A stretch of 64,000 nt of DNA. Source: Bacteroidota bacterium. GTDB taxonomy: Bacteria; Bacteroidota; Bacteroidia; Cytophagales; Cytophagaceae. The stretch covers positions 20,808 through 84,807 of the forward strand of contig JAEYZG010000050.1 in the NCBI GenBank assembly GCA_023428135.1, given 5' to 3'. The notes beneath the pieces are model-generated. The model saw only the letters and a list, made by a program, of their open reading frames with translations. It was not told the origin of the DNA and searched no databases. The translations under genes were made by a program, and so were the position numbers. Below are positions 51,789-60,715 of this stretch, piece after piece; the stretch's first letter is position 1, and the number at the start of each line of letters is the position of its first letter.

Positions 51789-52445
51789 ATGAAAAGAAAT
51801 CTTTTAACCCTGTGTTTATTATTTTTTGTAATGGGCCACTCTTTTGCTCAAAAAGCTGATCCAAAGAATGTTGTAAAAATTGGATTTCCTGTAGTATTTG
51901 TTGGCAGTTTGAATTTGGCCTATGAAAGAGCAATAAATGAGAAGGTGTCAATTCAGATTGCAGGTGGCTATCGCCATATTGTGGATGATTATGGTTTTAC
52001 ATGGTCTGACCCAGATAATTCAAGAGTTGATGATTCAAAAATATACTCAGGCTATACACTTGTTCCTGAAATAAAATATTATTTAACAAACACAACCTGG
52101 TCAGCCCCCAAAGGATTTTACATTTCCGCATTTGGAAGATATGGGAAGTATGATGTTGAATTCAAAGATAATACTACTAATACCAACGATTATAATGCAA
52201 CATATAGTTACACTGAATCTGGAGGAGGTGTTTTAGGCGGTTTTCAATTTATTATAGCAAAGGTCTTTGTGATGGATTTTTATATCGGTCCGCAATTTAA
52301 ACTCAGAACCCTGCAACCTATTATTTGGGAAGATGCAAGAATAGCCAAAACTAATCCTAAAACTGCGTCCTCTTATATTGGAATTGAAAAGGATGGACAA
52401 AGGCCAGGCGTGAGACTAGGATTTAATATTGGTGTCGCATTTTAA
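51789..52445 (+). CDS. Outer membrane beta-barrel protein
   Basis: A 218-residue secreted protein with a signal peptide ending SFAQ and alternating beta strands rich in Gly and aromatics (VKIGFPVVFVGSLNLAYERA, VSIQIAGGYRHIV, GFYISAFGRYGKYDVEF, DFYIGPQFKLRTLQP) ending VRLGFNIGVAF, the aromatic C-terminus expected by the BAM complex. This resembles small DUF3575-like porin-fold proteins; the function is not known. It stands alone, followed by a bidirectional terminator. Confidence 0.85.
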   Translation: MKRNLLTLCLLFFVMGHSFAQKADPKNVVKIGFPVVFVGSLNLAYERAINEKVSIQIAGGYRHIVDDYGFTWSDPDNSRVDDSKIYSGYTLVPEIKYYLTNTTWSAPKGFYISAFGRYGKYDVEFKDNTTNTNDYNATYSYTESGGGVLGGFQFIIAKVFVMDFYIGPQFKLRTLQPIIWEDARIAKTNPKTASSYIGIEKDGQRPGVRLGFNIGVAF

Positions 52446-52463
52446 AATATTAGTTAAAAAATT

Positions 52464-52500
52464 ATAAAAAAAGTCCCCGAATTACGAGGGGCTTTTTTTA
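52464..52500. terminator. Bidirectional terminator between two convergent genes
   Basis: A-rich, CCCC/GGGG stem (52475-52478 with 52488-52491) and a T7 run form an imperfect hairpin usable on both strands. It separates the outer membrane protein gene from the convergent small lipoprotein gene. Confidence 0.78.
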
Positions 52501-52524
52501 TGATTATTGAAAAGAGGCAGAGGC

Positions 52525-52920
52525 CTATTTTTTTTTGAATAGTTTGCTGTAAGCAGTGCTCGTTTGATAGGTAAGTGTTGAATCATTATCAAACTTATAA
52601 TTCCAGGCTGGCATATTTCTGTTGTCCATGATGATTGTTTTAAGGCTGTCCTTTTTTCGGTAGCCATTCATTATGAAGTTAAGGACATTCTTTTTTTTAT
52701 TTACGGAGTAAGTCCCGAAGATACTGTCAACCAGAATTGTGTCGCTTCCCATTCCACTTCTGAGGTAAAGCGAATAGAAAGTCTTATCCTCGCTGAAAGT
52801 ATAAGAAGTGTTAAAGTCAGTCCATTTTCCAATAAGGCGTAGGTCCGTATAGTTTTCGTCTTTTTTACAGGCAAAAAGTAATGGTAGGGCCAGAGCGAAA
52901 ATGTACAACTTGCGTTTCAT
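52525..52920 (-). CDS. Small lipoprotein, lipocalin-like
   Basis: A 131-residue lipoprotein: signal ending LLFACKKDE with the lipidation Cys at residue 18. The mature part has a WxxF-like opening (LIGKWTDFNTSYTFSEDK) and beta strands typical of lipocalin-like/DUF5004 proteins that are very common in Bacteroidota; substrate unknown. The paralogue-like signal MKRKLYIFALALPL and the next gene MKRIFYLFALILPL differ by few residues, although the mature domains are unrelated. It starts 13 bases after the upstream gene's stop, so the two are probably co-transcribed. Confidence 0.78.
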   Translation of the reverse strand: MKRKLYIFALALPLLFACKKDENYTDLRLIGKWTDFNTSYTFSEDKTFYSLYLRSGMGSDTILVDSIFGTYSVNKKKNVLNFIMNGYRKKDSLKTIIMDNRNMPAWNYKFDNDSTLTYQTSTAYSKLFKKK

Positions 52921-52933
52921 GCTATAAATTTAG

Positions 52934-53575
52934 CTAAAATTTAAATCCCAGAGACGGAGCAAGATAAAATGAGTAAAAAGTCTTGTTCCCAACGTCACGA
53001 TTAGCCTGAACTCCCAAAACAAGGCATCCTATCAAATGTTCCGGAATTATAACCGTTTGGAATCCGATACCCAGCCCGCCTCCTATAGGTTTGGGTTTTT
53101 CGATGGGTACACTGCTATTTACATTTTTAAGTTTTCTCCAGTGATTGTGAAGTGTATAGGGACGAGTATTGCCGTCAAAATAAATGAGATTGCCATATGT
53201 TAAACTGCCCTGAATGAAAATACCTTCAGGGGCCGAGGCTAGTGGGTAGAACCGGAGAAGTCCTTCGGCAAGGTAGCCATCTTTCAGAAAGCTTTCTTCT
53301 TTTACCTTTATATTATTTTTGCCACTTCCTGTACTTCCAAGTTTTGCGAAAAGGTTAATACCCAAAGAAAATTTGCTGCCTAACGGATATTCGAATTCTA
53401 TCGAGGCAGTGTTCCAGAAAAATGCTGGAGAAACTTTGATATTGAAGTTTTTAGAGGGGGTCTCTTCTGTGACAGTATGCTTAAAAAAGCGATAATGAGA
53501 GGGCCTTTTTTCAAAATCTGATGAAAATGAGGATAGGGGGAGTATAAGTGCAAAAAGGTAAAAAATCCTTTTCAT
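52934..53575 (-). CDS. Probable outer membrane protein
   Basis: A 213-residue exported protein (signal about residues 1-19, LFALILPLSSFSS). Beta-rich sequence with IKVSPAFFWNTASIEFEYPL, FSLGINLFAKLGS, GIFIQGSLTYGNLIYFDG, GGGLGIGFQTVIIPEHLIGC and a closing YSFYLAPSLGFKF suggests an outer membrane barrel of eight or more strands. No specific family is recognised. A lipoprotein gene follows 13 bases downstream. Confidence 0.8.
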   Translation of the reverse strand: MKRIFYLFALILPLSSFSSDFEKRPSHYRFFKHTVTEETPSKNFNIKVSPAFFWNTASIEFEYPLGSKFSLGINLFAKLGSTGSGKNNIKVKEESFLKDGYLAEGLLRFYPLASAPEGIFIQGSLTYGNLIYFDGNTRPYTLHNHWRKLKNVNSSVPIEKPKPIGGGLGIGFQTVIIPEHLIGCLVLGVQANRDVGNKTFYSFYLAPSLGFKF

Positions 53576-53761
53576 TTAATTGTTTTGAAAATAATATTCT
53601 AGTATAAAGTTATGAATAATAGTTGGATTAAACTGGCATTGACTATTCATTTTAACAGAAAGTAGTTTAGTTTACCTGTAATAACTTTTGCTTAAAAAAG
53701 TACAAAAACAGTTCTACGGCTAGGTTAAAATTATAGTTATATATTAAAAAGGCCAAAAATG

Positions 53762-53800
53762 AAAAAGGCAGGCTCGTTTAGAGTCTGCCTTTTTTTTATT
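53762..53800. terminator. Terminator of atpD-atpC
   Basis: AAAAAGGCAG and CTGCCTTTTT pair, extended by a G-T wobble and CTC/GAG, loop GTTTA, with T runs on both strands. It lies 12 bases beyond the atpC stop on the minus strand. The region from 53576 to 53761 has no other recognisable feature. Confidence 0.85.
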
Positions 53801-53811
53801 TTTAATATTGA

Positions 53812-54063
53812 TTAGCCGATTACAGCTTCGGCAAGTACAATGATCTTATTGTTAAGTACTTCCACTATTCCGCCATCAATTACAAGGTTTTTTTCCTTGT
53901 TATGGCCTTCGGAAATTTTAACATTCCCTTTGTCCAGTGTGCTGATGATCGCTGCGTGGTTGTTAAGTACCTCAAATGGTCCTTCAGTTCCGGGAAGGTT
54001 CACTGCGACAACTTCGCCGCTGAATACCTTTTCGTCAGGAGTTATGATTTCTAGAAACATCAT
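53812..54063 (-). CDS. atpC: ATP synthase epsilon subunit, short form
   Basis: An 83-residue protein equal to the N-terminal beta-sandwich of the epsilon subunit (MFLEIITPDEKVFSGEVVAV, GTEGPFEVLNNHAAIISTL, KNLVIDGGIVEVLNNKIIVL). The C-terminal two-helix domain that inhibits ATP hydrolysis in E. coli (139 residues) is missing, which is common in Bacteroidota. It follows atpD by 86 bases. The ATG at 54063 is followed at once by a second ATG. Confidence 0.93.
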   Translation of the reverse strand: MMFLEIITPDEKVFSGEVVAVNLPGTEGPFEVLNNHAAIISTLDKGNVKISEGHNKEKNLVIDGGIVEVLNNKIIVLAEAVIG

Positions 54064-54149
54064 TCTAATGTTTTATAGTTGAATTTTAATGAGGATTTAG
54101 AAAGAAAAGAGGAATGCCGTTAAAAACAGCATTCCTGATTCCTCATTAA

Positions 54150-55655
54150 TTATTTTGCTTCTGCAAGAAGTTTTTCTCCTTTAGCAACTGCTTGTTCGAT
54201 GCTACCAACAAGGTTGAATGCAGACTCAGGAAGGTGATCATATTTACCATCCATAATCTCATTAAATCCTTTGATAGTATCTTTAATATCTACAAGAACA
54301 CCTTTAAGACCAGTAAATTGCTCTGCAACGTGGAACGGCTGAGACAGGAATCTTTGTACCCTTCTAGCTCTGTGAACCACTTGTTTATCTTCGTCAGAAA
54401 GCTCGTCCATACCAAGAATGGCGATAATATCCTGAAGTTCTTTATATCTCTGAAGAATTTCTTTTACTCTTTGAGCACAGTTGTAGTGAGCATCACCAAG
54501 GATATCCCTTGTAAGAATTCTTGAAGTAGAATCAAGTGGATCCACAGCAGGGTAAATACCAAGCTCAGAAATTTTTCTTGATAATACGGTGGTAGCGTCA
54601 AGGTGAGCGAAGGTCGTTGCCGGAGCAGGGTCAGTCAAGTCATCTGCAGGAACGTAAACAGCCTGTACAGATGTGATAGAGCCTCTTTTTGTTGAAGTAA
54701 TCCTTTCCTGCATTGCACCCATTTCTGTTGCAAGCGTCGGCTGATAACCCACAGCAGATGGCATACGGCCAAGAAGAGCAGATACCTCAGAACCTGCCTG
54801 AGTGAAACGGAAGATGTTATCGATGAAGAAAAGGATATCTTTACCTTGTCCTTGTCCATCGCCATCACGGAAATATTCAGCTACTGTAAGACCTGAAAGA
54901 GCAACTCTGGCACGTGCTCCCGGAGGCTCGTTCATCTGACCGAACACGAATGTAGCTTTAGAATCTTTTAGTTTCTCTGTACTAACAGCAGCAAGGTCCC
55001 ATCCACCATTCTCCATGCTGTGTTTAAATTCATCACCATAGTTAACGATACCAGCTTCAATCATCTCACGAAGAAGGTCATTCCCTTCTCTTGTTCTCTC
55101 TCCAACACCCGCAAACACTGAAAGACCAGAGTAAGCTTTTGCGATATTGTTGATAAGCTCCTGGATCAATACGGTTTTACCTACTCCTGCACCACCAAAC
55201 AAACCGATTTTACCTCCTTTTGCATATGGCTCGATAAGGTCAATTACTTTAATACCGGTAAATAAAACTTCAGTGGATGTGGAAAGGTCTTCAAATTTCG
55301 GAGCATGTCTGTGAATCGGAAGGGTTGCGTCTCCTTTTGGCTGAGGAATACCGTCAATTGCTTCTCCAACTACGTTGAAAAGTCTTCCTTTTATATCTTC
55401 ACCAACAGGCATCTGGATAGGAGCACCTTTGTCTATAACTTCCATTCCCCTCTGTAAACCGTCTGTACTCTCCATAGAGATGGTTCTTACCCTGTCTTCT
55501 CCCAGGTGCTGCTGACATTCAAGTACAACTACCTGGCCATTCAGTTTTTTAACTTCAAGGGCATCCAATATTCTTGGAAGTTTTGTATTAGGCCCCTCAA
55601 AGCTCACATCTACCACAGGTCCAATTACCTGTGTTATTTTACCGATATTTGCCAT
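54150..55655 (-). CDS. atpD: ATP synthase beta subunit
   Basis: The catalytic F1 subunit. The 501-residue protein has the N-terminal barrel IGKITQVIGPVVDVSFEG, P-loop GGAGVGKTVLIQELI (near residue 155), GERTREGNDLL with the catalytic Glu, FGQMNEPPGARARVALSG, and FIDNIFRFTQAGSEVSALL. Nothing unusual. The remaining ATP synthase genes are not in the window, so as in other Bacteroidota atpD-atpC forms a separate transcription unit, here with a very clear promoter. Confidence 0.98.
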   Translation of the reverse strand: MANIGKITQVIGPVVDVSFEGPNTKLPRILDALEVKKLNGQVVVLECQQHLGEDRVRTISMESTDGLQRGMEVIDKGAPIQMPVGEDIKGRLFNVVGEAIDGIPQPKGDATLPIHRHAPKFEDLSTSTEVLFTGIKVIDLIEPYAKGGKIGLFGGAGVGKTVLIQELINNIAKAYSGLSVFAGVGERTREGNDLLREMIEAGIVNYGDEFKHSMENGGWDLAAVSTEKLKDSKATFVFGQMNEPPGARARVALSGLTVAEYFRDGDGQGQGKDILFFIDNIFRFTQAGSEVSALLGRMPSAVGYQPTLATEMGAMQERITSTKRGSITSVQAVYVPADDLTDPAPATTFAHLDATTVLSRKISELGIYPAVDPLDSTSRILTRDILGDAHYNCAQRVKEILQRYKELQDIIAILGMDELSDEDKQVVHRARRVQRFLSQPFHVAEQFTGLKGVLVDIKDTIKGFNEIMDGKYDHLPESAFNLVGSIEQAVAKGEKLLAEAK

Positions 55656-55700
55656 TATAATTTAAGCTGTTAAAGTAAAGTATGGTTAAATTTGCGAGTG

Positions 55701-55731
55701 CAAAACTACTGGTTTATTTAATCATTCCAAA
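55701..55731 (-). promoter_or_regulatory. Promoter of atpD-atpC
   Basis: On the minus strand TTTG (55731-55728), a 19-base spacer and TAGTTTTG plus C (55708-55701) match both Bacteroidota promoter boxes at the right distance. It is the best promoter in the window; the leader is about 35-40 bases. Confidence 0.8.
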
Positions 55732-55868
55732 ATGAGCAATATTTTATTTATCCATAACATCAGTAGTTCTTTCGAATTTTTAGTTTTCTATTATTAAATG
55801 GTATCATTTTTCTAGTGATTAAAAGTAATGATGGGCAGAAATGTTTGATATTGAAGAAGTGTTGTAAA

Positions 55869-57065
55869 TCAGGAATTAAGTATTATTCTAAAAGTTGTTC
55901 CTTTCCCTAATTCTGAAAAAAGTACAAATATTTTCCCGTTATGGTAATTTTCTACAATTCGTTTCACAAGGGTGAGCCCAAGTCCCCATCCTCTTTTTTT
56001 TGTTGTATACCCAGGTATAAATATTTCCTGAACTTTTGATCTTGGAATCCCTTTACCTGTATCTGAAATATCAATAGCAATTTTCCCATCATTCATTCTT
56101 AATATTCTGATATCAATTCTGCCGACTCCATTCATGGCGTCTGTTGCATTTTTACAAATGTTTTCTATAACCCATTCAAAGAGAGGTTTATTGATTTTTG
56201 CCGTTGCAGATACTTCTACGTCTGAAATGATGGAGAATATGACTTTAGTTGAAATTCTGGATTTGAGATAGTCAATATTTGATTTAACTGCCTGATACAC
56301 ATTTTCATCAGATAATGTTGGGACAGATCCAATATTGGAAAACCTAGCAGTGATCATTTCGAGACGAACTATATCTTTATCCAGCTCTATAAGCGCTTCT
56401 TCACCCTCATATTTGGGATTGCTTTTTAATAATTCCAGCCATGCCATCAGGCTGGATAAGGGAGTGCCAAGCTGATGAGCGGTTTCCTTAGCTAAGCCTA
56501 CCCAAACTCTGTTTTGTTCTGCATTCCTGGAATAACTAAATGCCAGATAGGCGATTATTGCAAATATTGCAATTACAGTAAGCTGAATGAATGGGTAATA
56601 AACAAGTTGAGTTAATAAGTAGGAGTTTTTGTAGAATATGTAATTTTTAAGTCCTGGACCGAATTCTACGACTATCGGCTCATGTTCTTTTTCCATTTCT
56701 GAGATTTCTTTCTTCATAAAAGCAATTCTTTCAGCTTCTGAAAGGCCTTCAGGAGTAAATAAGTTTTTCTCACTAATAGGTAATTTATTTTCATCCGTCA
56801 GAATTACAGGGACGGAGTTATTGGCTTCTATAATTTCCTGAAAAAGAAAGGTTAATCCTCCGCTATTTTCCGGACTTATGGCAGTTTTTAGTCCCTTGGC
56901 ATAGAGATCGATCAATTTTTTCTCCCTCTCTGCCAGTTTGTTAACCAGACTTTGAGTATAATAAATTGATGCTGCGCCAATTACCACGGCGATAATTAAT
57001 ATGATCAGTTTGAATTTTGATCTGTTCTGATATATGTCAAGTGTCCTTAACTGAGTAAATTCCAT
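55869..57065 (-). CDS. Sensor histidine kinase (orphan)
   Basis: A 398-residue membrane histidine kinase. Two membrane segments (about residues 19-38 and 155-177) flank a 115-residue periplasmic sensor region; no HAMP domain is evident. The H-box is ETAHQLGTPLSSL with His197, followed by a helix pair, N-box ENICKNATDAMNG, G1 DISDTGKGIP and G2 GWGLGLTLVKRI. HQLGTPLSS is typical of the HPK group common in Bacteroidota. No response regulator gene is beside it, so partner and signal are unknown. The nearest upstream neighbour, hemA, is divergent. Confidence 0.93.
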   Translation of the reverse strand: MEFTQLRTLDIYQNRSKFKLIILIIAVVIGAASIYYTQSLVNKLAEREKKLIDLYAKGLKTAISPENSGGLTFLFQEIIEANNSVPVILTDENKLPISEKNLFTPEGLSEAERIAFMKKEISEMEKEHEPIVVEFGPGLKNYIFYKNSYLLTQLVYYPFIQLTVIAIFAIIAYLAFSYSRNAEQNRVWVGLAKETAHQLGTPLSSLMAWLELLKSNPKYEGEEALIELDKDIVRLEMITARFSNIGSVPTLSDENVYQAVKSNIDYLKSRISTKVIFSIISDVEVSATAKINKPLFEWVIENICKNATDAMNGVGRIDIRILRMNDGKIAIDISDTGKGIPRSKVQEIFIPGYTTKKRGWGLGLTLVKRIVENYHNGKIFVLFSELGKGTTFRIILNS

Positions 57066-57157
57066 TTTTCAAAAATACTTTTTTCCCAAAAGAAACAGGA
57101 ACATTTTTGCTCTGTCTTATATTACTACAATTAAAATATCCTTTTTCTTACATTACC

Positions 57158-57189
57158 TTTCGTATTTAGAAATTTAAAGGTTATTTTTG
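57158..57189 (+). promoter_or_regulatory. Promoter of hemA
   Basis: TTTC at 57158-57161, 20 bases, then TATTTTTG plus C at 57182-57189. The second box is an exact TAnnTTTG match and the first differs at one base. Leader about 14 bases. Confidence 0.6.
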
Positions 57190-57209
57190 CAATCCCACTT
57201 ACAAAAGGA

Positions 57210-58496
57210 ATGATTAATAATTTTAAAGCGGTTAGTATATCCTATAAAACGGCTCCCCTGGAAGTCAGAGAGTTGCTCTCTTTAAACGAGGATTTGTGTA
57301 AGAAACTGATGCTGAGCCTAAAAGAGTTCACAGACGCTTCTGAAATATTAATCCTTTCTACCTGTAACAGGACAGAAATTTATTATTCTTCCAATTCAGA
57401 CTTCAGCAAGGAAATTGTAAAACTGGCTTTTCTTCAGAAAGGAATTACCGACGGAGAAAAGTACTATAAATATTTTCAGCTTATTGAAGATCATTCTGAA
57501 GCTGTCCTTCATCTTTTTAATGTGAGCATCGGTCTGGAATCTCAGGTTGTGGGAGATATGCAGATTACAAATCAGGTAAAGCACGCTTACCAGTGGGCTG
57601 CAGACATGGGAGTAGTTGGTCCGTTTTTACACAGACTAATGCATACCATTTTCTTTACCAATAAAAAAGTTGTTCAGGTTACGCCTTTCAGAGATGGTGC
57701 AGCTTCTGTAAGTTATGCCACTGTAGAGCTGGCTGAAGAGCTTGCTGCAGAACTGGTAGAACCTAAAGTGCTGATCGTTGGATTAGGCGAGATGGGAGCA
57801 GATGTTTGCAGGAATTTCTCAGGAACCGGACTTAAAAATATCACAATTACCAACCGTACATATTCCAAAGCAGAAGAGCTGGCTAAAGAGTGTGGAGTTA
57901 AGGTTATCCCATTTGAGAATCTTTGGGAAGCAGCAAAAGAAGCTGATGTAATTATTTCTTCTGTTTTCAGAGATGAGCCTTTGTTTACGAAAGAGGAAGT
58001 AGCGAAACTGAATATATTATCATATAAATACTTTATTGATATATCGGTGCCAAGAAGTGTAGAGAGTAAGGTGGAAGAAATTCCTGGGGTATTGGTATAC
58101 AATATAGATCATATAAAAAACAGAGCTAATGAAGCTCTGGATAAAAGAGTCAATGCGATTCCGATGGTAAGAGAGATTATTACGGAAAGTATTTTTGACT
58201 TTAATGACTGGGCTAAAGAAATGGTGGTTTCTCCAACCATCAACAAGTTAAAAAATGCATTAGAGCAGATTCGTCAGGAAGAAATGTCAAGGTATTTGAA
58301 GCAACTGAATGATGAAGAGAGCAAGAAGGTAGATATGATCACCAAAAGTCTGATGCAAAAAATAATCAAGTTACCGGTACTTCAGTTAAAAGCTGCCTGT
58401 AAAAGAGGAGAGGCTGAAACTCTGATGGATGTTCTGAATGATCTGTTTAACCTGGAGCAGCAACCGGAAGAGCTTAGAATCAAAGACAAGAACTAA
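57210..58496 (+). CDS. hemA: Glutamyl-tRNA reductase
   Basis: HemA reduces Glu-tRNA to glutamate-1-semialdehyde with NADPH, the first step of the C5 heme pathway. The 428-residue protein has the catalytic Cys in LSTCNRTEIYY near residue 52, GLESQVVGDMQITNQVKHA with the conserved His, the NADPH motif IVGLGEMGADVC near 191, ITNRTYSKAEELA and the C-terminal dimerisation helix (LPVLQLKAACKRGEAETLMD). Normal length and complete. A terminator follows the stop after about 26 bases. Confidence 0.96.
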   Translation: MINNFKAVSISYKTAPLEVRELLSLNEDLCKKLMLSLKEFTDASEILILSTCNRTEIYYSSNSDFSKEIVKLAFLQKGITDGEKYYKYFQLIEDHSEAVLHLFNVSIGLESQVVGDMQITNQVKHAYQWAADMGVVGPFLHRLMHTIFFTNKKVVQVTPFRDGAASVSYATVELAEELAAELVEPKVLIVGLGEMGADVCRNFSGTGLKNITITNRTYSKAEELAKECGVKVIPFENLWEAAKEADVIISSVFRDEPLFTKEEVAKLNILSYKYFIDISVPRSVESKVEEIPGVLVYNIDHIKNRANEALDKRVNAIPMVREIITESIFDFNDWAKEMVVSPTINKLKNALEQIRQEEMSRYLKQLNDEESKKVDMITKSLMQKIIKLPVLQLKAACKRGEAETLMDVLNDLFNLEQQPEELRIKDKN

Positions 58497-58522
58497 GGGT
58501 TTAAAATATTCGTTAAAAAACT

Positions 58523-58552
58523 AAAGCAGGGCAAACTTCCCTGCTTTTTTTA
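58523..58552 (+). terminator. Terminator after hemA
   Basis: AAAGCAGGG and CCCTGCTTT pair perfectly around CAAACTT, followed by TTTT. It separates hemA from the WG-repeat genes. Confidence 0.88.
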
Positions 58553-58566
58553 TAGTTTTACCCCTG

Positions 58567-60696
58567 ATGAATTTTAAAAAATCATTTTTATACCTACTAT
58601 GTTCCTTAATCTCTCAGGCAATGGCCCTGGCAGGGGGAAGGGACTCATTAGTTACTGTAAAGAGAGAACAGCTTGAAAGTAATAAGAAAGGTCAGTTTAT
58701 TCTTCCGAAAGAAATCATCCCTGAGCTTATCAATGATTTTACACCTATAAAAGTAGTGTGGCCGGAGGCTGATCAAATTGGTTTTGTAGATAGAAAAGGA
58801 AAATTTGTTATTGCTCCTGAGTATAATGTGTTGATTGAGCCCTTTCAAAATGGTTGCGCCATAGTCGGCAATTATGAAGACTCTAAAATCCTTATAGGGG
58901 TGATTGATGAGAACGGAAAGGTTGTTGCTCCTCTTAAGTATGACTCAATCGTACGTATTTCAAAAGCAGTATTTTCTTGTAATCTGGATGGTTATTATGA
59001 TTTTTATAATGCCGGTGGAATTCGATTAAATGTAGAGAAGCTTACGAATTTTAAAATAGAGGGGAATCTCGTTTCGGGAACCAATATTGAAGCAGAGCAG
59101 GGAGTTTTTGATCTGAATGGAAAGTTGCTTTTGCCCTTTCAATACAAAAAGACAAATATCAAAGATTCCGGAATCGATGCAAAGAAATATCCGGTCTGGC
59201 AAATAAGGGGAAATGGAAAGGTATTGTTTACAATTCATGCAGACAGTCTTCAATCCTTCCAGCCAGGCTTTAACACATTTTTTAGAAATGAATATGTAGG
59301 AGTTTTAAAGGGAAGTCAGATTCTCGCTCCACCTGTATATACAGGCATCCAAATTCTGGAGCCAAGTCATTTTATAGTTAAAAGAGAAAAATATTTTGGC
59401 TTGATTGATAGCTCTGGAAAAGTAATCCTGCCCGCAATATTTGACAGTATTGAGAAAACAAAGTATAGCTCTCTTTTACAGCTTTATTCAAAGGATGGAG
59501 AATCCGTTTTTAATAAAGACAGCAGGCAAGTGATATTCCGAAATGAAAAGGCTGTTCATGTACTTGATAGCATTGCTTTTGCTTTAAAAGATAAAGACCA
59601 GAAATGGGGAGTGGTTGATATGAAGGGCAACACAATTATACCGTTTGAATACGATTCTATAGGATATAAAAAAGGTGGTTTATTTGAAGCAGGCACAATA
59701 ACGGACGGAAAGCTCGAAATGGGTGCTATAGATTCAGAAAGGCAGTGGATAATTTGTCAGGGCGACTTATACCTGTTTAATCTGGGCCTGCTTGAAGCAA
59801 ATGAAGAGCAGGATAGCAGTGGTACGATAAAAAGAAGGAGCATTTGTAATATTAACCAATACAAATATGCTTCTTATGAAAAATTTCCCAATGGTTTTAT
59901 AAAAGTAAAAAACTATAAAGGCCAGATTGGATTGATCAACAGCAAAGGAAAAGAAATAGCAGAACCTTTATATGATTCACTGGCCGCCGTTTCTGATACG
60001 CTCGATCTTTTCTTTATAAGAAAAGGAAAGAACATTGGACTCATAGATGGGGATGGCGTATTTGTGTTCAGCTTTAAAGATGATGTCACGGAAATACAAC
60101 CTTTCGAAAACGGTCATGCTGCATTTAAGAAAAAGGGACTGTATGGTTTTATAGATTTGAATGGAAATATCAGAGTTGCTCCGAAGTATCCTAAATATCA
60201 GAATTTTTCAGATGGTTATGCCGCTGTTGTGTTGTTGGGGAAATGGGGGTTTGTTGATAAAAATGAGAACATAGCTGTTCAGCCGCATTATCCTCAGGTT
60301 CGTCCTATGAGGAAGGGAGTAGCAAGAGTTTCAACCGGACCTAATAAGTGGAAGTTTATTGACTCAACAGGAAAAGATATAAACGGGAACGTCTACAATG
60401 AAATCGCTGTTTGCGGCAAAGGCAGATATAAAGTCTTTAAGAATGGTAAAGCTGGTTTAGCTGAGATTAACGGAAAGGAATTAATTGTTCCAAGATATGA
60501 TCAGTTAATAGATTATGAAAATGGAATTATAGAAGTGAAGAAAGATGGTAAAGCAGGATTTATTGATGAAGCAGGTAACTTCACTATTCCGCTGGAATAT
60601 GAAGACGTAGCATATGATAAAATTAATCATATATACTTTCTGCAACCAAAGCCGGAAGAGAAGACATCTTTAGAGCTTACTTCAGATAAAAAATAA
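58567..60696 (+). CDS. Secreted WG-repeat protein, first copy
   Basis: A 709-residue secreted protein. After a signal-like N-terminus (MNFKKSFLYLLCSLISQAMA) it is built almost entirely of WG-type repeats of about 35-45 residues; I count around fifteen by eye, such as QIGFVDRKGKFVIAPEYN, KYFGLIDSSGKVILPAIFDS, KWGVVDMKGNTIIPFEYDS, LYGFIDLNGNIRVAPKYP, KWGFVDKNENIAVQPHYP and KAGFIDEAGNFTIPLEYED. WG repeats form a beta-propeller or solenoid-like scaffold and are usually surface or periplasmic in Bacteroidota; the role is unknown. The start is 15 bases after the hemA terminator. A related gene follows 19 bases later. Confidence 0.9.
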   Translation: MNFKKSFLYLLCSLISQAMALAGGRDSLVTVKREQLESNKKGQFILPKEIIPELINDFTPIKVVWPEADQIGFVDRKGKFVIAPEYNVLIEPFQNGCAIVGNYEDSKILIGVIDENGKVVAPLKYDSIVRISKAVFSCNLDGYYDFYNAGGIRLNVEKLTNFKIEGNLVSGTNIEAEQGVFDLNGKLLLPFQYKKTNIKDSGIDAKKYPVWQIRGNGKVLFTIHADSLQSFQPGFNTFFRNEYVGVLKGSQILAPPVYTGIQILEPSHFIVKREKYFGLIDSSGKVILPAIFDSIEKTKYSSLLQLYSKDGESVFNKDSRQVIFRNEKAVHVLDSIAFALKDKDQKWGVVDMKGNTIIPFEYDSIGYKKGGLFEAGTITDGKLEMGAIDSERQWIICQGDLYLFNLGLLEANEEQDSSGTIKRRSICNINQYKYASYEKFPNGFIKVKNYKGQIGLINSKGKEIAEPLYDSLAAVSDTLDLFFIRKGKNIGLIDGDGVFVFSFKDDVTEIQPFENGHAAFKKKGLYGFIDLNGNIRVAPKYPKYQNFSDGYAAVVLLGKWGFVDKNENIAVQPHYPQVRPMRKGVARVSTGPNKWKFIDSTGKDINGNVYNEIAVCGKGRYKVFKNGKAGLAEINGKELIVPRYDQLIDYENGIIEVKKDGKAGFIDEAGNFTIPLEYEDVAYDKINHIYFLQPKPEEKTSLELTSDKK

Positions 60697-60715
60697 ACAG
60701 GTTATCCCTTACTAA

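Noticed and set aside
57070..57077. TATTTTTG box on the minus strand before the histidine kinase
   Set aside because: It lies only five bases before the ATG, too close for a promoter unless the mRNA is leaderless; its -33 partner is also at the wrong distance.
57713..58102. 129-residue minus-strand frame opposite hemA
   Set aside because: Runs of Ser are the antisense reading of Glu/Ala codons in HemA; hemA is clearly the real gene.
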